Positions 1 to 16,201 of a DNA stretch of 64,000 bases are shown here, piece by piece (positions within the stretch are counted from its first letter, which is position 1; every line of letters starts with the position of its first letter). The position numbers were made by a program, and so were the translations under genes. This stretch comes from Apostichopus japonicus. Its lineage: Eukaryota > Echinodermata > Holothuroidea > Aspidochirotida > Stichopodidae. Under the pieces are notes generated by a model, which saw only the letters and a list, made by a program, of their open reading frames with translations, made no database searches and was not told the DNA's origin. The stretch covers positions 4,039,001-4,103,000 of the forward strand of contig NC_092563.1 in the NCBI RefSeq assembly GCF_037975245.1, written 5' to 3'.

Positions 1-141
1 AAAGAACCGATTCTAGCCTACAAGAGGGCCCAAAATCTCAAAGATTTACTTGTTAACTCAAGGTTTCATACTAACGAAGAATCAGCTGACTCTCAAGGTT
101 CACACGAAGCTCTTTTAGATGCTCTTATAGCTGCACTATGA
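1..141 (+). pseudogene. C-terminal tail of a reverse-transcriptase-type retroelement ORF (fragment)
   Basis: Frame 1 is open from the first base of the window to a TGA at 139-141 (46 codons). It contains the segment PILAYKRAQNLKDLLVNSRF. A pattern of the form 'P-I-L-A-Y-[KR]-R-x-x-N-L-[KR]-D-L-L-V-x-S' is familiar from the C-terminal ends of invertebrate non-LTR or Penelope-like reverse-transcriptase ORFs, so I read this as the 3' end of a retroelement whose body lies outside the window. The call rests on one short motif. No catalytic domain or poly(A) tail is visible, and the next 190 bp are not obviously retroelement UTR. It probably lies in an intron of the transporter gene downstream. Confidence 0.45.
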
Positions 142-334
142 GTCCATAAAAACTCGTGCACAGAAAATAGATGCATTTTGAGAACGAGACGCCCAGGCCG
201 AATATAAAATATTCAAAGGCTACTACTGGTGAAGCTCCTCCTATAAAGTTTGAGAGCAGAAACCGGTCTAGTTGGTCATAAGAACCTACACTAGTCTCTC
301 CTACTATTAACAGTACACTCAATTCACCTAATAG

Positions 335-1096
335 CATGGGCGGCGATCCGTACTTCCGAGTTCTAAGCGTAGCGCCACCATGAGTTGGCGCGAAGCGTAC
401 AAGAAAATTTTGGGATTTACAAACCCTCTAGATGGCCGGAAACGGCACTTCCCCAGGTTTCCAAGTGGCATATACCCAACTTTAAAATAGGGATATCATG
501 TCCGAAATATCTCATAATCAGGATCCAAAATCCTTTTTTTTTAATTTCGGGTGTTATTTTGGGAAAATTGCCCCTGTCAATCTTGTTTCAGGCGCTACGT
601 TAGAATGTTCGAGAGCTCTTTTATATTATTCGATGAAGAAAATGGCCTCATGCAGGCTATAATAGGCCTATACACATGCAATACACAATAACACATAGTT
701 ACATTCCTAGGTACCGATTGCTAGGGCATCCAGGTGAAACGTGTATTAAGCATTACCCTGGTAACATGAGATTCTCAGCTGTTCGAGGGAACATGTACGT
801 GTGTAGGCCTACTATAGGGCCTATATGAATACTATGAGGGTGCATATATGTACTATATCAATATCGTGATGAAGATAAAGACTTTTTATTTGAAAAGATC
901 GCACTGCGTTTATGGTAGGCGAGAAATGAAGCTAAAAAAGAGCCGTACATTCACGATGATGCATAAATGTAGGCATATAAATATACTTATCCCTGGCATT
1001 TGGTGGGGGGGGGGGGGATATGGTGTATTACATCCCCTCCACCCATTTTCATGGGGGGGATATATCCCCCCTTCCCCCCCAGGATCGCCGCCCATG
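335..1096. mobile_element. MITE copy 1: non-autonomous DNA transposon with 15-bp TIRs and 8-bp TSD
   Basis: The element begins CATGGGCGGCGATCC (335-349) and ends with its exact reverse complement GGATCGCCGCCCATG (1082-1096). The flanks are CCTAATAG on the left (327-334) and CTTAATAG on the right (1097-1104), an 8-bp target-site duplication with one C/T mismatch. A second copy lies at 56184-57027 with the same ends. This copy is 762 bp. Compared with the second copy it lacks about 60 bp near 870 and about 30 bp near 365. The ORFs inside it have no recognisable transposase, so it is non-autonomous. An 8-bp TSD fits hAT or P superfamilies; the terminal CATG is less typical of hAT. It lies upstream of the first visible transporter exon, probably in an intron. 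Confidence 0.85.
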
Positions 1097-1483
1097 CTTA
1101 ATAGGTGCAATTATGTTTCACCACGAGGAGCATGCTATAAGTTCATGTTCCTCGGGCCCTCCCTTAAAAATACTTCAGGTTCTTGGCGACTACGTTGCGT
1201 TAGATAGTGTAAAACCGCCTACACCCCCTTTCATTCAGATAATTATGATATACTTGCTAACTGTGCATTGATTTTCCCTGACAGTAAGCCGTACCTAATT
1301 AATACGTGATGTCGCATAGGCCTGATAATTGCCTTAGTTTCAAATTTGGAATAAAAACGATCGCGTTTCAGGGAAGAGCAGCTGGATATATATTAGGCTT
1401 TTCTTTCACCAAGTTATGCCTATTAGGAATTTGAAGTACTCCCACATAAAAAAACGCAACTGATTTCCAAAAAGGGGGGGCCG

Positions 1484-1517
1484 GGGCCGGGTCGGCCCCC
1501 CCCTGGATCCGCCCCTG
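1484..1517. mobile_element. Orphan right end of a hAT-like element
   Basis: A G/C-rich run is followed by CCTGGATCCGCCCCTG (1502-1517). This is the inward-facing right terminal repeat of the hAT-like family whose complete copy lies at 56047-57377 (CCTGGATACGCCCCTG there). No matching left end (CAGGGGCGGATCCAGG) is present upstream within the window. Either the left end is eroded or the element starts before base 1. It ends 37 bp upstream of a transporter exon. Confidence 0.55.
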
Positions 1518-1554
1518 TTCCATATTCATTTTCACGTATAATATTTCTTTTCAG

Positions 1555-4500
1555 AATTATTCCAATATCCATCATTACCTCCATGTTTTTCGTCACGGTC
1601 GTTTACGTCGCAACTAACGTTGCTTATTTCGTTGTCTTGACACCAGATGACCTGCTAGCATCTGACGCAGTTGCTGTGGTGAGTTTTATCTTACGTAGAT
1701 GGTCACTGCTTTACGATACACAGTAAATGATATGTAAGAAGGGCCATTGGTTTGTGATATGATGTTGCAGCAAATCATAATGTTGATACGTTTCCTGGTT
1801 GAATGTGAAGAATTACGTCGAGACTTATGTGAAGAAATATCAATGATTGGACATATCTTTTTATATTCGCTTCTGCAGTCTTATGGATTACGCGTTCTCG
1901 GCAACTGGTGGATATTGATGCCGATAGCGGTGGCGCTCTCCTGTATTGGATCCATAAATGGTGGCATATTCACAGTTTCACGGTAAGATTGCTGAAGATA
2001 AATTAGTGCATGTAATCAACCATCATGGATACGGCCTCGTCATTTTATCAAGATTCGTAAAAGTTAGGTTATGGAGAGAACGTAGTAAGTGCTAACCTTG
2101 ACAATTAGATACTTTTGATTCTTTGAATAACAGTAAAGACATGAATGTTGACGTACGCTTACCCCTCTTAGAGTGTTTATGCCATAAACTTTTGCTTGGC
2201 TTCCGTACACTTCAAAACATGCACACTTCTGAACAACCAACATGTTAATCTCTGTGTACGCATATAGATCTATCTGTCCCTCAGACATACAATATTAAAG
2301 AAATCCGACTGACATTCGCTTCAATGTTTTTAATTTAAATCAGGCAGCCTATATTGTTATTTGATGTTATTTAAGTATAACTCTCATCATTGCATTGTAT
2401 AATTATTGTCAATTACAAAACGTTCCTATAAACTTCCGTTTCAGTCAGTTTTACGTGGCTGGCCGAGATGGTCAATTTCCAGAGGTACTTTCTATGCTCC
2501 ACATTGATAAAAAGACACCACTACCGGCGGCTGCTGTCATGGTATGGAAACATCGTAAGATGTCTGCACTATAATAAGTAACATCTTAATTAAGGCTCTC
2601 TCGTGACCGACAGCAGGCACGTAGCCAGCAAGTCCGAGTTGGAGGAGCATCAACAATTTAAGAAAGGGCTCCAACAGTTTAAGAAGGGGCATCAACAATT
2701 GAAGGAGGGAAACCAACAATTTAAGGAATGACAAAATAGTACTCGTGCCATGTAACGCTAAAAGTCTTTGGATACACGGTGGTGGCATAGATGGGAGGGG
2801 CCACGGTACCCTTGTGCCCCAACATTATACTAACAATAGACTTCTATTTAGTACTGAAACAAGAAATGGAATCTTAGAGCCTATAGAACTTATTTGCCTA
2901 TCATGAATGTTTAATTTAAGCTCTATATGGTCTTTGAACTTACCTCAAACAAAATGCTCCCCTTCATGATGAGTTTAAGTTCTGTGGTTCACTTCAGCAA
3001 TTCACCATTATTAACAAACCAAGTAAAGTCAGGCTTTTGTATACATGATTAAACCTGTCATGAAATGAGATACGATGTCAGGTTTGCCTTCACTTTTGAA
3101 GAGACACTGAGAATAATTCAAAATACAAAGGTGAGCAAACAATGGTAGGAATTATTTTTCGTTTATCTTCTTTCTTTCTTCCACAGCTCCCTATTATGTC
3201 TTTGATGTTAACCAGTGATAGTGTTTACAGTCTCATTAACTTCCTCAGCTTTAGTAGATGGGCTTTCATCGCTATGGCAACGGCTTCTCTGCCTTACTTC
3301 CGCTGGAAGTTTCCTGATGCCGAAAGACCATTTAAGGTAAATCATAACAAAATGTGTTCAGGGGCGGATTCGGGAGTTTAATAAACAGGGAATGGCCCTG
3401 GGGGTCGTTGAATCTGACTGTCGTGTAGAGAGGTGTCTGCGGGGGTCTTCCCCTCCCCCTTCCAGCCAGCGAAAATTTGTAATTGTAAACGTGTACTGGT
3501 GTATTCCGAGGCATATTTAGTCTCTTAATTAAGTCTATAATTAGATCTACGCGTAAAGTTGTGCTCATAACTACCTTTTTACTTTGTGTGTGTGTATGGT
3601 TGGGGGGAGGGGTGGGCATGAAAAGGGATATCCACCCCTCCCCTGCATCCGCCGCTCTTGTTAATGTGTTTAAAGCGAGAGAATAGTTCCTGCTGATAAT
3701 AAGGACGATTTCTAATCTTAGGTTTCAATGAGTAATTTTATGAATTTTCATGCAGATCATTTTGCCCCCCAAACAAAAATTGTTCGGAGTAACAAAACTG
3801 ATAAGGCAAAATATTCAATGATTCTGTTCGTCAGTTATACAATTATTTGCTATTCTGTTTGAGATGTTCGCTCCTTCTGATGAAGCTTTTTAATATCTAC
3901 ATTCTTTATCTTATCTACTATATGTTTTTACTGTATAATAATCCTTAATTTCTCAATGAAAGTAAAAAATCTCAAATTTTCACTTGTTGCCTTAAAGGTA
4001 AAGTAGGAGAAGAAATTTCGAATATTCAAAATGTTCGGACCAATAAAATTAAATCTCTACTAATTAATATATTCTGTTCATTCATGTGTACTAACTCTAT
4101 ATTTGATATCAATTTTAACCAATCTTTCCTATTATTCACTTCCATTAGCTTTTCCTGTAATTTTCAAAGATTGGCATTACTTCTAATCAATATTTTCTAT
4201 AAATTCCTGTGCATTATTTTTATATTTAATATCCATTCTAATCAATATGTTCTATGCACTTCCTGTATAGGTACCACTAGCACATCCTATGGTTTTCAAA
4301 GATTTGTATTACTTCTTATCAATATTTGCTATTCACTTCCTGTATAGGTACCACTAGCTCTTCCCATAATTTTCGTCTTCCTCTCCATCTTTATGGTGGC
4401 TGGCTCCGTTTACTCGGCACCACGTGACGTTGGTATAGGGATACTGATGACAGTGGCGGGAATACCCGTGTGGTTGGTTTTCGTCTGGTGGGAGAGTAGA

Positions 4501-5297
4501 CCCAAGTGGATGAGGAATGCAGCAGGTGAGAAGAGACGGTGACAGTAGTAAGAAAAGGGTTGAGGAATTAAGAAGTGATTGGCCAGGGTTGACAATTACC
4601 TCGTGTCGATCAAGCATTTAGGCCAAATCGGCCACCGTGGATAATTATCATTGTATTCTGGACGAGGAAGCGGAAGTATTCCTTGGTCTGAAGTCTCAGA
4701 TGCGCCAGTTGATTTTTAATCGTGACTTATACTTTTGATGTTCACTGGTGATATGTTATAGCCAATATGCTATATGATCACAAATTACATACATACATTA
4801 CACAAGAACATACGGTGGTAATGGTGGGGAGAGTTATATCAAACGCTTGGTGCAGTTATACTTGATTTACCGTAATTGAAACTATATAGGGAGCGCTCAA
4901 CATATGATAGGATATACCTTTCTAAAAGCTGCACAGGAAATGCATCAGAGAAGTTTATCCATGATATATATTGTCTCATTACAAGCAGCAGCAATGAAGC
5001 CGAGTGCACAAGGATCACACTGCCCGTTTCCATAAAGAAAGGATATGCCCCACTGCTCCTCGACATTTGTGCTCGTACTCCCACCCCTCCAGACTGAACC
5101 CTCTTCAGCCCCCCCCCCCCCTCCCTTGTAGGTAGCGTCAGAACAGGCGGCGCGTATACGCAATGCTGTAATGATTGTTATGAAGTCTTTATAATTCAAA
5201 CAGGCACACATCCAATGTTTTAATTCCCACAGATGCCGTGACAGTTTTCATGCAGAGGACGTTATACGTTGTACCCGCAGACGAGAAAGAAGAATGA
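1555..5297 (+). CDS. SLC7A11-like: SLC7-family amino-acid exchanger light chain, xCT-like (C-terminal six exons; 5' part outside window)
   Basis: Six exons join in frame: 1555-1678, 1879-1982, 2445-2541, 3187-3336, 4348-4525 and 5233-5297 (TGA at 5295-5297). All have AG/GT borders and consistent phases, giving 238 residues. The protein is the C-terminal half of an APC-superfamily transporter. Features seen: a helix ending [10 protein letters not shown] and the LAT-typical ASDAVAV, then [49 protein letters not shown], a WWESRPKW segment after the last helix, and an acidic tail (VVPADEKEE). The order and wording best match xCT (SLC7A11, cystine/glutamate exchange) from memory; b0,+AT (SLC7A9) is the next candidate. 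Members of this family are plasma-membrane light chains that pair with an SLC3 heavy chain by disulfide. The N-terminal helices, including the heavy-chain cysteine, must lie upstream of the window. The first base of the first exon completes a codon from that missing exon. Confidence 0.9.
2645..2728. repeat. Minisatellite, 21 bp x 4, intronic
   Basis: Four consecutive 21-bp units are based on 'gagcatcaacaatttaagaaa', starting at 2645, 2666, 2687 and 2708, with a few substitutions each. It lies in the transporter intron between exons 2445-2541 and 3187-3336. The period is a multiple of three, so an artefactual leucine-rich ORF appears on the minus strand; it is not a gene. Confidence 0.8.
3359..3662. 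mobile_element. hAT-like MITE (~300 bp) with 8-bp TSD in transporter intron
   Basis: The left end reads CAGGGGCGGATTCGGG (3359-3374). The right end reads CCCTGCATCCGCCGCTC (about 3641-3657), a diverged inverted repeat of it. AATGTGTT occurs immediately before the left end (3351-3358) and again at 3663-3670, giving an exact 8-bp target-site duplication as expected for hAT elements. No coding capacity is seen. The insertion is only about 20 bp downstream of the splice donor of exon 3187-3336. Confidence 0.75.
4131..4347. repeat. Tandem copies of the 3' splice-site/exon-start region of the transporter
   Basis: The sequence around the true acceptor (cttcctgtatag|gtaccactagctcttccc at 4336-4365) is repeated upstream. 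At 4259-4280 the string cttcctgtataggtaccact is identical, offset by 77 bp. Near 4137-4170 an older copy reads 'ccattagcttttcctgtaattttc', resembling exon bases 4351-4374. The units share 'tttcaaagatt.. attacttct.atcaatattt'. The array therefore looks derived from the exon's own 5' border. Confidence 0.75.
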
Positions 5298-6229
5298 TGT
5301 AACAACGACATTATAGGGACTTAAATTCGGTATACGGTTCGAGATTATAGGATGTCTTACGAATAGGATGTCTTACGAATACAGGATGTCCACTGTATAC
5401 GAGTCAACCGGCCTTGCTTATACAGTATCAAAAGATGGAAAAAGTACCGCGGTATTTACTTCCTACTTTACAGCGTCCGTCCATTCTCAAAAATGCATGA
5501 CGTTACACTCGTACTTAGACTTAGAGTTTTAATATTCAGTGCTGACTGTACCTGTAATTTGAATATTAACTGTTTGTACCATATCACAGTAACTTTTTTG
5601 ACAAGCTGCAGCTTATAGTTAACTACTTTTCGAAGCATATCTACTATGGGAAGCCATATATGTTCAAAAGTATTAGTGAACGTTAAGTCGTAACTCCATA
5701 CAATATAAATTCAATGATTTGAATTTGAAAACGTAAACTGAGCGACGCATTAAAGCGAAGGAAACAGAGTTAATTCACCCTGCCTACATTCATTGAGAAC
5801 CTTGTCGCAAATAATGTTTATGACACCACAAATCTATAGCTTGTAGTTCATGAGGTTGTGTGTGGGAGCGGGAGGAGGGAGGGGTCAAATGATACTGTGA
5901 GAAGCGGGAGAGCCAATGAAGGCAGGCTAGCTATCTCAAGTAACTGATAATTTTCCGGCATGAGACAAATTTATATGGACAAGGACAGGCCGTCGGAAAT
6001 ATCCATTGTTTATGAAAATATACTAAAATCAGACTTGACAAGATGAATTCAGTTTTGGAACTAGTTAGTGTAGAATTATAAATATGGTCTATTTACTAAG
6101 AGTCTGCAAATATCACACAAGGTTTTGTGCGTGTGTTTCATGTTTCATTTTTCTCTCGTTTTCCTTTTCGTGTTTATGTTCTCTGTTAAAGCATATTAAG
6201 TGCCACGCAAATAAAAATTACCACTTTTT

Positions 6230-6480
6230 TATTACAATATAACAATTTGTTAAATTACAAATTGGTGGTTAATTTTTTTAATTGTGATTAAAAATTAGTA
6301 ATAAAAAATTTAATTTTTTTAACAAGTTATTAATTACTACAGACAAATTAATAATTTGTAATGACAAATTAATAATTTTTAATAACAAATTATTAATTTT
6401 TCAATAACAAAGTTATTAATTTTGAATAACAAATTAATTTCTAATAAAAATTAAGAATTTGTAATAACAAATGAGAAATT
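6230..6480. repeat. AT-rich degenerate tandem repeat (aataacaaattattaat-type)
   Basis: About 250 bp consist almost only of A and T. Variants of 'aataacaaattattaattttt' and its near-palindromic complement recur with a period of roughly 20 bp. The sequence is nearly self-complementary, so either strand could fold. No coding potential is seen. Confidence 0.7.
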
Positions 6481-6517
6481 GTATTTGTAGGCTTTCATAG
6501 TTCTTCCTCTACTGCTT

Positions 6518-6572
6518 GGTATACAGGTATGCAGGTATAGTATACAGGTATAGTGCTGGGTATACAGGTATA
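6518..6572. repeat. Short minisatellite (tatacaggtatag)n
   Basis: Four or so imperfect units of 'gtatacaggtatag' and 'gtatgcaggtatag' occur in tandem. It lies in the 3' flank between the transporter and POMGNT2. Confidence 0.65.
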
Positions 6573-7263
6573 GTGTTCTTTTTTTGTTAGGCTTTCTTTA
6601 TGGGCTTTACTATACTCCGAGAAATACTTCCTCTCACAGCAACATGTTGTGTATTTGATCAAATCAGTTATAGTTGTATATATGCATTTTGTGCAGGAAA
6701 ATTGTGAATGAAATGAAACAACAGCAACATATTAGGAAAATGCATAGTCCCAAAGAGTTAGCGGTGTTGGCTCACACCTCTCTCCAAAAAAGTAACATCA
6801 TATTCAACTACATCATAGTATTTATAGCCGTAGTTTTCATTTGTAGGCCTATAGATGTACTCAGTGCCATTCATTCAATGCTAAAGTGTATAATAAAGTT
6901 AGACGAAAAAAGTTGCTCAATTCTTTTGTTTTCCTTTATTTCTTTCACAATCACTTTGGAGGCTTTCAGAAGTTCCTATTTAGCAACAAACTGGCATAGG
7001 AGCTGGTCTGACAAGAAGAGAAGGGAGTGGGGGAAAGGGGGGGCTACATTCCCAGGCCCTGGGACAATATAGAGGATAAGGAAAAATATGGAATAACCAA
7101 ATAGTATTCTCATTTCAATGATATACTAAAGGATAAAGTTAATGGTACAGATAGGAGCCCTTTTTTTTCTTTTGCCGACCATCCAAAATATCATCGGAGC
7201 AATCTAAGATGCAGAAAGAAACATTGTTCATTCTTGGGATGTACGACCAACAACACATGATCA

Positions 7264-8955
7264 TTACCATGAACACCGAACCCAAGACTGGGGACCTTTG
7301 GTTCCCATGGATACTGCCTTAACCCAAACAAAATAAACATGAATACTAGCAGATGGAATGATATCTAAAAATGTTTCGTTAGTGATGAAGGTATCGACAG
7401 TTTCTAAACCTTGGCCTTGGACCAATACCTCATAGCTTATCCCGGGTAAATGTATAAAATCCACATTCCACGGCTGTAACCATGCTATCCGAAATATATT
7501 ACTTCCTCCTAAATCATTCCTATAAACACAAGTAAGATCATTGATAAACCCGGGAGCAAGGCGATGTTTCAAACTGCCATCAATCCAACTAGCTTTTCCC
7601 ACTGAGCTATCCTGAGAACTGGATGTCATAGCTTCCGTAACGACTTTTATAATTTCGGTGACGTTGACGACGGTGTCCTGGTAAATCCTAAACAACCATT
7701 CGGGATCTTTGCAACATAGATGAGGAGGAACCTCGACACTGAGGATGATCCGTCTCTGTTCTTCCTCCTTCAAATGACGTATTCCACCATATTGAGGAGC
7801 GGCATCAGGATGAGTGATGGAATTTCTCTCCTCCATATTTCTCCACGATACATAATGTAAATCCAATCCTGGGATAGAAGCCAATGTCTTGTAAGGTGTG
7901 TAACGGTCTGGATTGACGGCAAAGGGGAAGATTTCTAGTACGATGGAGGATGGCGGCAAAAAGAGACTAAGGATAAATAGGGAACCATGGACTCCGACCA
8001 AGATCTTGGCGCAAGAAATCTCCTGAATCAATTGAGAAATGGAGTGAGTCTCCAAGCTTACAGTTAACATTGTCATATTGAAGGCGTACGATATTTTGAG
8101 AGCCAGCTCACCTTCATTAACGATCAGACGGTTCTCCTCTCGGCTTAAGAGCACACCATGCTTTGCATTTGGAGGGCACGTCGTGCGTAAATTCAACTTT
8201 CTCTGAAAAAATTCTCGGAAGTATTTGACATGAAAAGACGTGAGCCTATGATTAGGGATGGGTCCTTGAGGGATATTGAAACCATATTGGTACCAAGTAG
8301 AGAGTCCAGATAAACCCACATAGATCTCATCGAAGCATGTAAGGGTGTCCTCTTTCAAGTCCAGTTTCAACATGGGTTCATCCTTAGATAAAACACGATA
8401 CAGATCAAAGAACTCTCCATGCGTCCATCCTTCAAACGGGAGCAGAGTCAAATTAGGGCCGTCTTTGAATTGGCCATGGTGATGCAAAGTGAAAAATATT
8501 GGCAGCAAATCATCGTGAAAAACATGCATTATGTTGTCTGGATTAAACCTATTGAATAACAAGAATTTTCCCATCTTGAAAATATGGTGTCTGTGAGGTA
8601 ACTCAAGAAGATTTTCAACTGCAGCATCCACATAGTGAAAATATTGTGTATTGTGATCAGCAACAGAGGACAAGTCAACCAGAGCAGGGTTAAACCTTTG
8701 ATCTGGAATCCCATCCAAAATGGATTCTTCGCCATGCAAAAACAAGAAGGTGTCGTAAACACTAGAAAAACATAAATTTTTGAATCGGCAAACCCTATCA
8801 ACATTGCTTTTCCCTGAGCACCATGCACTGGTAGCATTATGTATTTGGGGATATGTGTCCACATGACTGATTCCTTGGTTGGTGAGAAACCAGATTGTAG
8901 GAACAAATACCACAGCCAGACATAGTCCGCCTAGTCCTGCACCGTAAATCCACAT
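7264..8955 (-). CDS. POMGNT2: Protein O-linked-mannose beta-1,4-N-acetylglucosaminyltransferase 2 (GT61)
   Basis: A single uninterrupted exon of 563 codons starts at the ATG at 8955-8953 (the in-frame GTG just upstream is not used here) and ends with TAA at 7266-7264. The protein is a type II membrane protein of the ER: signal anchor at residues about 3-26, GT61 catalytic region about 50-430, and an FN3-like C-terminal domain about 475-562. Family landmarks visible are VCRFKNLC (55-62), DHNTQYF (100-106), RFNPDNIMHVFHDDLLP (136-152), TWYQYGF (220-226), GVHGSL (321-326), FPFAVNPD and YTPYKTLA (343-359), HLCC and WLFRIYQDT (412-428). POMGNT2 adds the beta-1,4-GlcNAc that starts the M3 O-mannose glycan of alpha-dystroglycan. 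The length is close to the human enzyme (580), and the intronless CDS matches vertebrates. The expected MHGAQ segment reads VHGSL here. It is divergently oriented to DECR1; a 5' UTR exon is probably further upstream. Confidence 0.94.
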   Translation of the reverse strand: MWIYGAGLGGLCLAVVFVPTIWFLTNQGISHVDTYPQIHNATSAWCSGKSNVDRVCRFKNLCFSSVYDTFLFLHGEESILDGIPDQRFNPALVDLSSVADHNTQYFHYVDAAVENLLELPHRHHIFKMGKFLLFNRFNPDNIMHVFHDDLLPIFFTLHHHGQFKDGPNLTLLPFEGWTHGEFFDLYRVLSKDEPMLKLDLKEDTLTCFDEIYVGLSGLSTWYQYGFNIPQGPIPNHRLTSFHVKYFREFFQRKLNLRTTCPPNAKHGVLLSREENRLIVNEGELALKISYAFNMTMLTVSLETHSISQLIQEISCAKILVGVHGSLFILSLFLPPSSIVLEIFPFAVNPDRYTPYKTLASIPGLDLHYVSWRNMEERNSITHPDAAPQYGGIRHLKEEEQRRIILSVEVPPHLCCKDPEWLFRIYQDTVVNVTEIIKVVTEAMTSSSQDSSVGKASWIDGSLKHRLAPGFINDLTCVYRNDLGGSNIFRIAWLQPWNVDFIHLPGISYEVLVQGQGLETVDTFITNETFLDIIPSASIHVYFVWVKAVSMGTKGPQSWVRCSW

Positions 8956-10360
8956 CACCTTACTTTGATTGTGAAGGTACTTGCCTCAGTAAAGCAAGCT
9001 TTTGGTTTTCTCTGGAAAAACAAAAATTATGACACACAGGCTGACACAGATTCACAAGAATTGATCAAATCAATATTAACTGATCAAGACAAATTAGGTA
9101 TGGAGTATAAGAGTCTTTTATTAGGTAAGTATTTCTTGTACATGACTGATGTAATTTTCAGGCTGCAGATGTGCAATTGGATCTTGTTGGTGCAGATATT
9201 AACCTGATGTCTTTTAAATGGTTATGTTCCTCCCTCATGTAATAATTTTCTTGGTAAAACCAATTTTGTTAAATACCAAACCTCAAGAGGGAAAACAATC
9301 AGTGACTGGAAGTACAAACTTTGATAAAATTACAAAGATGCATAAAAGTTACTGCAAATACAAAATGACTTCAGCCCAGTCAAACTGTTCAAAGCTAGTC
9401 AGGTTTTGTATAAGTACAAGCTTGAAAGAAAGATGTTTCAGTAAGGAGGAAATACAATATTTAGATAAGCTATCTGCACTTAGTTGAATGTCATCTTGCT
9501 TTGGAGGAGGAAGGACGGAGAGAATAGCAATTTGCAATCAAAATTGCATATACAAAGAATATGTCCACAAAATTGTGTTTGCAACATCAAATCAGTTCCA
9601 TCAATAGAAATTTACTATTTGTTTATTTGTTCTTTCAGATTAACATGAGCAACAATACATACTGCATGTCATAGAAAATATTAATGGACACCAAGTCTAC
9701 TGATTTGTACACACGTTACACATCCTAAAAACCGGGTTAGTCTGTTGACAGGCAAGCACCACACAATTTCGCTAGCTTCATGTATAGCCCATAGAAGCCT
9801 AACATAATGAAGGATGTATGAAAGTCTCTGTATGAACATTTAAACTGTAAACAAAACAAAAATCGTGTCAGTACCTTTATATCTCCTTTTGATGCCTGCG
9901 TACTCATAAAAACGGAATAACAGCGAGTAAGTTGATATGGTTACTAACATGATATGTACAAACAGTAAACAAGTGACAAACTTCGGGTCTTGTTCATGAG
10001 CGCCTTGAGCAGGGAGGGACTTTCCCCTGTACCTCGGAATCACCCAGCTAGTTGGAGGTTATGGATAAATCACTTCCAGTTCACTAAAGTCTAACAAACT
10101 TTATTTTCAATATTATCAGTAGATAATTTGTACAATAACAAGTTTATAAATATTTTTATGATGATTTACGAAAGATTCATGTTCGAACAACTGAATCTCT
10201 TGAGCTCTTCTAATTCAGATCTGGGGTCATTACATTATTTTAGTAGGGCACCCAAACACTCTGACTAATATCTGGTGAACTATCGACCCGTACCTGGTGC
10301 CTGGTCATAACGTGATTTAGAACCCGCAGTATCCAGAACGAGACGTTTTCTATTGCTGAA
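8956..10360. promoter_or_regulatory. Head-to-head intergenic region POMGNT2 / DECR1
   Basis: These 1.4 kb separate the start codons of two divergent genes, so they should contain both promoters and any POMGNT2 5' UTR exon. No TATA box or CpG-rich core can be assigned with confidence. ORFs on both strands (8965-9207 plus, 9840-10043 minus) lack recognisable domains. The minus-strand one may overlap a POMGNT2 leader exon. This is inference from gene orientation only. Confidence 0.5.

Positions 10361-16201
<5,841 letters not shown>

Larger units (their letters stand above)
5298..7263. other. Intergenic / 3' flanks between convergent transporter and POMGNT2
   Basis: No coding region is recognised. 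The interval should contain the 3' UTRs of both flanking genes, which end towards each other. It includes a very AT-rich tract (6230-6480) and a small 'tatacaggtatag' minisatellite (6520-6570). A 132-codon plus-strand ORF (6674-7072) has no recognisable domain and ends in low-complexity sequence, so it is not called as a gene. Confidence 0.6.

Noticed and set aside
848-1207. 119-codon plus-strand ORF
   Set aside because: It crosses the MITE body, its poly-G block and its right end. It has no transposase motif, and the second MITE copy breaks the frame differently.
2537-2788. Leucine-rich minus-strand ORF
   Set aside because: Produced by the 21-bp minisatellite inside a transporter intron.
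6674-7072. 132-codon plus-strand ORF between the transporter and POMGNT2
   Set aside because: No recognisable domain, no splice context, and it ends in G-rich low complexity. Likely 3' flank sequence.
8956-8958. GTG at 8958-8956 as the POMGNT2 start
   Set aside because: Nuclear animal genes rarely start at GTG, and a good ATG follows immediately at 8955.
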